From Thamnaconus septentrionalis (taxonomy: Eukaryota > Chordata > Actinopteri > Tetraodontiformes > Monacanthidae), in the NCBI GenBank assembly GCA_009823395.1, contig CM020512.1:8289405-8353404 (forward strand): a stretch of DNA of 64,000 bases, read 5' to 3'. Below are positions 34,640 through 64,000 of the stretch, in pieces. How positions within the stretch are numbered: the first letter of the stretch is position 1; every line of letters begins with the position of its first letter. The notes under the pieces were generated by a model. That model had not been told where the DNA came from and made no database searches. It saw only the letters and a program-made list of their open reading frames with translations. The translations under genes and the position numbers were made by a program.

Positions 34640-36354
34640 TTTATTTCCGTTGTCTGTGCATAGAAATACATGCCTACATGGTATATTTACATACACACAC
34701 GCACGCCGCGCACACACACATTCACGCACAAAGTCCGGTAAGCCGGACGGGATTTGGATCCCTCAACAGGATGATGACTGTCGCCGGGCCGTGTGCTTCT
34801 CCGTCACGTACAGGACAACAGCAAAAAGACAAAAACTAGGCTGAAAAAAGGCAAAAGTTATCAAAACCGTCAGCCACTTCCACAAACTTAACACACACAC
34901 GCACACGCGTCATGTTCCGATGGGAAAGAAGGAATGGTCCAGAAATAGGGTCGCGCTGTGCTACATGTGCACAACAGCGCTTGCACGTCACTAGAAGAGC
35001 TTTGGGTCGAGCCTAAAAAACAAACAGACAGACAAAGAAAACAGCCAGAGTCGAACGGAGACCAAAACCAATGAACATTCCCTTTGTTAGACGTCAACGT
35101 AAGGCCACTATGGCAGGCAGACCATTAGCAGGGTTTGATGGCGAGGAGCAGGAAGTGAGAGGAACCACGCCGCAGCCGCTCCACTACCACGACGCGGCGT
35201 GTGCGATGGTAACACAAACTCCAATAATCAGGTTACTGCACAAATACTAAAGCTTCATCAGTCGCGGCGCCGCCTCGAGTGGGACGTTGGACGCACTTTT
35301 AAAGTTCGCTAGTTTCTAAAATCTACCACAGGATCTACGTTTGGTCCGGACTCAACCAGAAGTGGCGTGTTGTCGTGTCGGATGTATCAGACAATACTGC
35401 TCTATTCTTTTTTAGATATATTTTTTTTGATTGTACAAAGATTTACAAACCGTGAGCAGCAGTTATGGGCTGGCTGCTGCTGTCTTGGCAAATTGTCTGC
35501 TGGCCGTCGGCCGAAGAGCAGCGGCACGACAGAAGGCAGAGAGCGGCGATCCATTTTCCTCACGATTCGCGGGTGTTTTTTTCCCCTTTTTGATGTCCCC
35601 CCCCCCCCCCCCACCCCTTCCATCTACTCCTAGTTCACAGTAACAGTTTCTGCTGCACAAAACCACATTCACAAGTGCTGGAGTGGACACACTTGACAGT
35701 CAACAACACGCATGAATCCAACACATCAAATGTTGTCATGGGTTTTTTTTTTTTTGTTTGTATTTTGAGGGGGGTTGCAAAAAAAAAGAGCTAAGATTTG
35801 GCTGACATATAGAAAAAAAACATAAATATTGAACAAATACTAAGACAAAGGTCCTTCAGCTTCCCTTAATATCACCGTACAGTTAAGTCTAAAGCAGCAA
35901 TCCACCAATGACTATAGTGCTAGGTTTTTTTTGTTGTTGTTGTTTTTTTTTAATTTTGAGAGTCTTCCACCAAAAAAAAAAATACATCAGAACCTCGATG
36001 AGCGATATGTATCCAGTGTTGATAAATCCAACTAAGCTCCGCCTACTGCAAACCAGCAAAGTTCGCAAAGAAGGAAAGTTTAAAGATAAAAAAATCAAAC
36101 GAGTCATTCGGAATCGATGATGGAAAATTTTCAGGAAGAAGATGATGTGGAAGTCGAAATGAATTCAGGAATGCGAGCAAGACACGGACGTGTTGAGCAT
36201 ATGAGGTTATTCTACAATCAAAGATCCATGCACGACATGCAAAACGCTTGGCGACAAGTAAATGAGTACAGATGAATCTAAAAAGAGTCCGCTTCGTCCG
36301 CAGAAGAGTGAGGAACGGAGTCCCGCCCTTTCTCCTTTCGGTGGCCTGTCGGCA
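34640..36354 (-). other. Probable 3' UTR of kcnc4
   Basis: Non-coding sequence between the kcnc4 stop and the first good poly(A) hexamer on the minus strand (TTTATT on the plus strand at 34640-34645). It includes poly-A/T runs and a C run near 35598. (CA)n runs just beyond it at 34537-34573. Confidence 0.45.
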
Positions 36355-51747
<15,393 letters not shown>

Positions 51748-53088
51748 CGGGAGGCAGGGAGACCTTCCTCCGGTACGAAACTGGCTGAGAGTGGGGAGAT
51801 CACCGCGCAGCGCGCCCGCATCGCAGGGCCAGAGTCATATCTTGACCGCGGCGCGCGTCTGTCATGCGTCCGAGTAGCGGCGGCAGTCCAGAGAGACGCT
51901 CAATGCAACAACCACCTGTTAGAACGCGCGCTCCGCTCCGCTCCGGCCGCACGGTGCGCGCACAATTCGACTTCCTATGCTGCCTGGTATGTATATTGAT
52001 TATATATATTTTTTATTATTATTACTTTATTTGCACGATGAGATTTAAAAGTGAAGAGACTAATTTTCCGGGTGTTGCACCTCCATAAATGCAAGAAGGA
52101 GAGGGGGGAAAAATCTGGCTAATTGCGCACGGAGGCACAGGTGCGCACGACGCCGTGAATCTAATTTGCACTATTTCTTACAAACCTTCTCATTGTAATT
52201 CTAACACTCCCTAAATCAACTTTTATCCTCTTCGGAACCCAGTAAAGGAAGGGGGAAAAAAGCGGTCGCGAGCCACTGGCCGATGCTCCTCAGGGTGGAA
52301 AGACTGAAAACGCTCCAGATGTGGGGCTTGTTTTCCAGGGGATCTTCTCCGCCGGGGGGGCCGACCTTCCCTCAGAGACGAATCCCGGTTGGACGGCGCC
52401 TTCAACAACACGCGCGTCAGCCTTAACCCTTGGGCTGCCGCGCGGGCACGGAGCTGGCGCGTCGCTGTGTGCCACTCCCTCCGATCACCGAGGAGACGCG
52501 TGCGCGCGTGTGTAGTAGAGGAGAGACCAGCAGCCCCGACGGACGGTTTGCTGTTTAAACTGACTAAATGGGTAGCAGGAAGGGAGGCAGGGAGCAGCGA
52601 GCACCTGTGCACTGGCGCGTGTTTTTTTTTTTCTTCTTCTTCTTTTTTTTTAGGATTTTAATGCGTGGGTGAATTCTTTGGAAATAAGGAAAATATTCAA
52701 CAGCTGAGCACAGTCACATCCTGATTAGCTCTTGGTGACAACTAAATATGTTATCTTGGGGAAAGAAAAAAACCGACTTGGCTTCAGAGAGAGTGAGCCA
52801 ACAGGTTGCTCTTCGAGCAGTAAGTTTGTTCATTGGCAGGGAGCTGAAACGGTGTATGAGCTCCCCCTAACGGACAGTGCAAGAACAACACGAAAGTGCA
52901 TCGTTGAAAAATTGGTTAGACGCAAACAAGGAAGTTTTATTCCCCCCCACCCCATTTGATGATGATAATGATGATGATAAGGATGATGATGAATGATCAA
53001 TATTGTTATTATTACCACCATCATCATCATCATTAGGAAGAAGAAGAAAAAGCAGTCGTAGTAAACAGTTTTCAAAGCTGATCTGTAA
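51748..53088 (-). other. 5' flank and probable promoter/5' UTR of kcnc4; spacer to hsp70
   Basis: No gene. The parts nearest kcnc4 (51750-51960) and 52300-52520 are CpG-rich, as expected for a neuronal CpG-island promoter. No TATA box is evident. A GAT/ATC trinucleotide run occupies about 52958-53035, next to the hsp70 3' end. Confidence 0.5.
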
Positions 53089-53094
53089 TTTATT
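53089..53094 (-). terminator. Candidate poly(A) signal for hsp70 (AATAAA, minus strand)
   Basis: TTTATT on the plus strand, 176 bp after the hsp70 stop. Another hexamer lies nearer at 53187-53192. Confidence 0.5.
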
Positions 53095-53269
53095 GAAAAA
53101 GTTTCGATTATATTAAATTTGTATAGTTAGCTGCATGAATAGTTAAAAACTGACTTTCAGAATACCAAATGTTCATCAAATGTACTTTTATTATGACATG
53201 TAAAACAGGTAATGAGATGCTTTCAGCATCCAATCAACAGCAACAGAGCCAGGCAGCGCATGTCTGAAC

Positions 53270-55189
53270 TTAGTCCACCTCCTCGATAGTGGGGCCCTTG
53301 GAGCTTCCCCCCGACTGGGCGGCTCCGCCACCGGATGGCGCCGCACCCTGGTACAACTTGGTCACGACGGGATTGCACACCTTCTCCAGCTCCTTCTGCT
53401 GGTGCTCGTACTCATCCTTCTCGGCCAGCTGGTTGTTGTCCAGCCAGGAGATGGCCTGGTTGCACTTGTCCACCACCGTCCTCTTGTCGGCATCGCTGAT
53501 CTTCCCCGCCAGCTTCTCGTCCTCCACGCAGCTCTTCATGTGGTACGCGTACGTCTCCAGCGAGTTTTTGGCCGCGATCTTCTCCCGCTGCGAGTCGTCC
53601 TCGGCCTTGTACTTCTCAGAGTCCTGCACCATGCGCTCGATCTCCTCCTTGCTTAGGCGGCCCTTGTCGTTGGTGATAGTGATTTTGTTCTCCTTGCCGG
53701 TGCTCTTGTCCACGGCCGACACGTTCAGGATGCCGTTGGCGTCGATGTCGAAGGTCACCTCGATCTGTGGCACGCCCCGGGGAGCTGGAGGGATCCCCAC
53801 TAGCTCAAACTTGCCTAGCAGGTTGTTGTCTTTGGTCATGGCTCTCTCACCCTCGTACACCTGGATGAGCACGCCGGGCTGGTTGTCCGAGTACGTGGAG
53901 AAGATCTGGGTCTGCTTGGTGGGGATGGTGGTGTTCCGTTTGATCAGGGACGTCATGACTCCGCCCGCCGTCTCTATACCCAGGGACAGCGGCGCCACGT
54001 CCAGCAGCAGCAGGTCCTGCACATTCTCGGAGGTGTCGCCCATGAGGATGGCCGCCTGCACCGCTGCGCCGTAGGCCACAGCTTCATCAGGGTTGATGCT
54101 CTTGTTCAGCTCCCTGCCGTTGAAGAAGTCCTGCAGGAGCTTCTGGATTTTCGGGATCCTGGTGGAGCCACCGACCAGGACGATCTCGTGGATCTTGGAC
54201 TTGTCCATCTTGGCGTCCTGCAGCGCTTTCTCCACCGGTTCAAGCGTTCCCCTGAAGAGCTCCGAGTTGAGCTCCTCAAAGCGGGCCCGCGTGATGGAGG
54301 TGTAGAAGTCGATGCCCTCGAACAACGAGTCAATCTCAATGCTGGCCTGCGTGCTGGAGGACAGCGTCCTCTTGGCTCGCTCGCAGGCCGTGCGCAGCCT
54401 CCTCACCGCCCTCTTGTTCTGGCTGATGTCCTTCTTGTGCTTCCTCTTGAACTCCTCCACAAAGTGCCTGACCATCCTGTTGTCAAAGTCCTCGCCGCCC
54501 AGGTGCGTGTCGCCCGCCGTGGCCTTCACCTCAAAGATACCGTCGTCGATGGTCAGGATGGACACGTCGAATGTGCCGCCACCCAGGTCGAAGATGAGCA
54601 CGTTGCGCTCTCCTCTCTTGCCTTTGTCCAGGCCGTAGGCGATGGCAGCGGCCGTGGGCTCGTTGATGATCCGCAGGACGTTCAGTCCAGCGATCACCCC
54701 GGCGTCCTTGGTGGCTTGCCTCTGGGAGTCATTGAAATACGCTGGAACTGTGACGACGGCATTGGACACCGTTTGCCCCAGGAAGGCCTCTGCAATCTCT
54801 TTCATTTTAACCAGAACCATGGAGGAGACCTCCTCTGGGTAGAAGGCCTTGGTCTCTCCCTTGTGCTCCACCTGGACTTTGGGCCTTCCGCTGTCACTAA
54901 CCACTTTGAAGGGCCACAGTTTCATGTCAGACTGGACCACAGGGTCGTCGAACTTTCTCCCGATGAGCCGCTTGGCGTCAAAAACGGTGTTGGTGGGGTT
55001 CATGGCCACTTGGTTCTTGGCGGCGTCTCCGATGAGCCGCTCAGAGTCTGTGAAGGCCACGTAGCTGGGAGTGGTCCTATTTCCCTGGTCGTTGGCGATG
55101 ATCTCCACCTTGCCGTGCTGGAAGACTCCCACACAGGAGTAGGTGGTGCCCAGGTCGATGCCGATGGATATTCCCTTGGCTGACGACAT
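53270..55189 (-). CDS. hsp70: Cytosolic heat shock protein 70, inducible type
   Basis: An uninterrupted CDS of 639 aa plus TAA. The open frame runs upstream to 55246, but homology starts at [18 protein letters not shown], so the ATG at 55189-55187 is used. The nucleotide-binding domain carries all three Hsp70 signatures: IDLGTTYS (about residue 10), [14 protein letters not shown] (about 197) and [15 protein letters not shown] (about 335). The substrate-binding domain follows, then a Gly/Ser-rich linker and terminal EEVD, which binds TPR co-chaperones such as Hop and CHIP. It folds and protects proteins in an ATP cycle with J-proteins in cytosol and nucleus. An intronless CDS, a TATA box and heat-shock elements point to the inducible HSPA1 class rather than intron-rich hspa8. 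It lies in tandem orientation between ahcyl1 and kcnc4. Which of several fish hsp70 copies this is cannot be decided here. Confidence 0.97.
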   Translation of the reverse strand: MSSAKGISIGIDLGTTYSCVGVFQHGKVEIIANDQGNRTTPSYVAFTDSERLIGDAAKNQVAMNPTNTVFDAKRLIGRKFDDPVVQSDMKLWPFKVVSDSGRPKVQVEHKGETKAFYPEEVSSMVLVKMKEIAEAFLGQTVSNAVVTVPAYFNDSQRQATKDAGVIAGLNVLRIINEPTAAAIAYGLDKGKRGERNVLIFDLGGGTFDVSILTIDDGIFEVKATAGDTHLGGEDFDNRMVRHFVEEFKRKHKKDISQNKRAVRRLRTACERAKRTLSSSTQASIEIDSLFEGIDFYTSITRARFEELNSELFRGTLEPVEKALQDAKMDKSKIHEIVLVGGSTRIPKIQKLLQDFFNGRELNKSINPDEAVAYGAAVQAAILMGDTSENVQDLLLLDVAPLSLGIETAGGVMTSLIKRNTTIPTKQTQIFSTYSDNQPGVLIQVYEGERAMTKDNNLLGKFELVGIPPAPRGVPQIEVTFDIDANGILNVSAVDKSTGKENKITITNDKGRLSKEEIERMVQDSEKYKAEDDSQREKIAAKNSLETYAYHMKSCVEDEKLAGKISDADKRTVVDKCNQAISWLDNNQLAEKDEYEHQQKELEKVCNPVVTKLYQGAAPSGGGAAQSGGSSKGPTIEEVD

Positions 55190-55212
55190 GTTGCTTGGTG
55201 TTTCAAGGGGTC

Positions 55213-55481
55213 CTTGTGAAACGGGGAAAACAATCCAGTTTATCAAAGAAATACTATCTGAATTGAAATAACTTATGTCCTCTTTAGAATTAAAACACTT
55301 CTGAGCTAATGCCAGATTGATTTAGCAGTTTCGTTTCGAGAGAAAAAATGAAGTGACATACATGTCATTAAAAATGTTTCTAACTATACAGGTTGCTCAC
55401 CGACTGAAGAAAGCAGGCAGCCCCATCAGTAATCACAACAATTGAATCTAAAGATTAGCAAAGTAAGGAGTCAGCACTTAC
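55213..55481 (-). other. Predicted 5' UTR intron of hsp70
   Basis: On the minus strand a GTAAGTG donor (55481 downwards) follows CCTGACG, and a pyrimidine-rich acceptor TTTCACAAG ends at 55213, 23 bp before the ATG. The 269-bp intron would separate a leader exon (about 55570-55482) from the coding exon. Confidence 0.7.
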
Positions 55482-55599
55482 CGTCAGGGAAGATGGGAAA
55501 AAACAATGTTGAGGGGTCTCCTCTTGAGCTTCTTCAGCGTCTGACTCTCCTGACTGCAGCTTTTCTTGAGCTAATGTCCCGACTGTCTGCGGCCGCCTG

Positions 55600-55607
55600 C
55601 TTTTATA
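55600..55607 (-). promoter_or_regulatory. TATA box of hsp70
   Basis: TATAAAAG on the minus strand, followed by GC-rich sequence. A start site about 25-30 bp on, near 55572, would give a leader exon of roughly 90 bases before the predicted donor at 55481. Confidence 0.8.
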
Positions 55608-55622
55608 AAGCTGAAAGTGCCT

Positions 55623-55630
55623 TTCCAGAA
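55623..55630 (-). promoter_or_regulatory. Proximal heat-shock element (TTCCAGAA)
   Basis: A TTC-CA-GAA dyad, palindromic in both strands, lies 15 bp upstream of the TATA box. Only two clear pentamers are present, so it may need the distal element. Confidence 0.6.
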
Positions 55631-55735
55631 GTCTCCGTGCCGACGCCCCCCTCAAACTCTCTCCCAACCCTCCGCTGAGCTCAGTGAGTCAGCTGTTAAT
55701 ATTAGCAGCTGCTGCACCGCTGCCAGAGAGTTGGT

Positions 55736-55748
55736 GAATATTCCAGAG
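55736..55748 (-). promoter_or_regulatory. Distal heat-shock element (three pentamers)
   Basis: GAATATTCCAGAG matches GAAnnTTCnnGAA at all but the last base. It lies about 130 bp upstream of the TATA box, the usual range for HSF1 binding sites. A TGAGTCA AP-1-like site occurs at 55685-55691 between the two. Confidence 0.75.
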
Positions 55749-55926
55749 TGGGACAGCTCGCCAGCGGGGCTGGCGGTGAGAGAACACAATGCTGGGAATG
55801 TCGAATGAGGGAGGAGGGGGAACACTGAGTTCTCAGTCTGACCTGTGAGGCCACTGTCTTTTTGTGTTTCTTTAAAGAAAGAAAGAAAATCACACTTTTG
55901 TCATCTCGGTTAACTCTTAAAGGTAG

Positions 55927-55932
55927 TTTATT
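55927..55932 (-). terminator. Candidate poly(A) signal of ahcyl1 (AATAAA, minus strand)
   Basis: TTTATT on the plus strand, 1.24 kb after the ahcyl1 stop and about 320 bp before the hsp70 TATA box. Confidence 0.5.
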
Positions 55933-57173
55933 AGAGATATTCTGCTTTTAGACATACAGACAGACATATATATAATATATATTCGTTTTGCATTCGAGAG
56001 AAAGATTAGCGTCAGATCAAATTAAGACAATCATGTGGCAAAAAACATGAAACCTAACATTTGTCTAAACGTATGTACATCGTACATTAAGCCTACAATT
56101 TACACCAGAAGCAGAAGGAAGGAAGGAAGACGTGAAAAAAGTGCCAGTAAAATGAGGAATGCTCTTCGTTTTAAGGTCAAAAGCTGATATTTATGCGTCG
56201 TTGACATTTTTTTCAAAGGCACGGCCTCCTTGGACATCCTATCCAGTCAAAACACTTACACTTTCCGAGAAGCTGCTCTTGGGTCGGGAAGGATCTCTGC
56301 TGGAATGTGAGCGAGCAAAAAGAAAGTTGGAATGAAAAGAGGCTGAAACGTTGAATTATTAACGCTGACGGTTCATCTTCATCGTGACGTTTCAATCTGT
56401 TGCAAGTCAGTGAATCCGCCCGCTGGTTTGCCGGAGAATTGAGAAGCCAACACCACACAAGAGCGAGGCCTCAGAAAAGGGCAGTCGGCCTCGGCCGCGC
56501 TACAATAAACTGCTAAAATAAACAACAGTGTGTCACGCTGTTTCTATAATATGTGATGTATCTCAGCGGCCGCTCGGGGTGGCTGCATGTCGTAGCCTTG
56601 TAGGGCGCGCTAGGAGTGCGCGCAGGCACGACGAGTGTGAGATTTTTCAACCCTCGCAGGATAAACTTTTCGTTCAATTGCTGCGCGTTGTGCTTGAGAA
56701 TTTGTTTTCAGCGCAAATTCCGATTTATGGAATGTTATAATAAAAATCGGGGAAAAAGAGTAATGGATCGCTTCAATTCTCGCGGCCATCCTTTGGCACT
56801 GTCCGCAGGGTAAACAAACAAACAAACAAACAAACAAACAAACAAAAAAAACATCAACAGCTTATGATCTACAGACAGAAAGAAATAAAGCAACCACGAA
56901 GACATAAACAGCATGCAAGCACGTTTTTTCTTTTCTTAAATATGCGACTGGACATGTAAAATATTAGTCGGTTATACGATGCCATGTTTCCTACTACTCT
57001 GACTCTTATTTCCTAGACGTAACATCATCTTTTGTTTAGTGCTAATAATAAGTTACATTCAGCATAAGTAAAATAATTCCTTTGCTTTGTTGTAGCAATT
57101 TAGAAAATAAAATAGATATATGTCTCTGTTTATCCCCGGGGGCCGACTGTCGAAGGTCTCGTCGACGGTCTCA
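55933..57173 (-). other. Probable 3' UTR of ahcyl1
   Basis: Non-coding and AT-rich, with an AAAC tetranucleotide run at about 56813-56845. No open frame here resembles a known protein. The extent is set only by the candidate poly(A) hexamer. Confidence 0.55.
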
Positions 57174-63933
<6,760 letters not shown>

Positions 63934-64000
63934 CTAAACCAGGGGGAACCAGAACACAAGCGCAAACAAAAAAGCTTAAAGGGGGCGAAGACACAGTCCG

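Noticed and set aside
53289..54074. Plus-strand frame of 261 codons opposite the hsp70 3' half
   Set aside because: Serine-rich antisense shadow of the hsp70 coding sequence, with no recognised family.
54188..55183. Long plus-strand open frame of 331 codons opposite hsp70
   Set aside because: Antisense frames across hsp70 genes are a known by-product of their codon use; no independent promoter or domain is seen.

Overview
This window looks like nuclear DNA of a teleost fish, probably a percomorph. The evidence is multi-exon vertebrate genes with short GT-AG introns, an intronless TRIM gene of the kind that is expanded in fish, abundant CA/GA/AT microsatellites, and small fish-type transposon relics. 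It carries six protein-coding loci. The order slc6a17 / kcnc4 / ahcyl1 recalls the human 1p13.3 neighbourhood (AHCYL1 ... SLC6A17, KCNC4) as I remember it.

Layout. From 1 to about 21.6 kb on the + strand lie two head-to-tail paralogues of the vesicular neutral amino acid transporter SLC6A17 (NTT4). Copy A (2477-9255) lacks its first coding exon, which must lie before the window. Copy B (15073-20721) is complete at 646 aa, with matching intron positions but a much shorter C-terminal tail. An intronless TRIM (RING, B-boxes, coiled coil, PRY-SPRY) follows at 22879-24555 (+). About 10 kb of non-coding DNA comes next. On the - strand, kcnc4 (Kv3.4 potassium channel, four coding exons, 36355-51747) contains a 9.5 kb first intron. 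Upstream of it is an intronless-CDS inducible-type hsp70 (53270-55189, -), then ahcyl1 (IRBIT; 16 coding exons in the window, 57174-63933, -), whose 5' end lies beyond base 64000.

Functional themes. slc6a17, kcnc4 and ahcyl1 are all expected to be active in neurons: vesicular amino acid loading, fast repolarisation, and IP3-receptor/ion-transport regulation. hsp70 is a stress chaperone with a TATA box and heat-shock elements; its promoter fits into about 320 bp after the ahcyl1 3' end. The TRIM is a probable E3 ubiquitin ligase of an immune-type family and is unrelated to its neighbours.

Repeats include a 336-bp inverted-repeat transposon behind copy A, a 350-bp Tc1-like MITE in copy B intron 5, a LINE 3' end in copy A intron 10, a hAT-like MITE in ahcyl1, several fragments of one SINE-like family, and a decayed LINE-type ORF in kcnc4 intron 1. 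I found no CRISPR array, rRNA or convincing tRNA gene, and no sign of a wholly new system. The strongest leads are the asymmetric slc6a17 tandem pair and its shared non-coding blocks.
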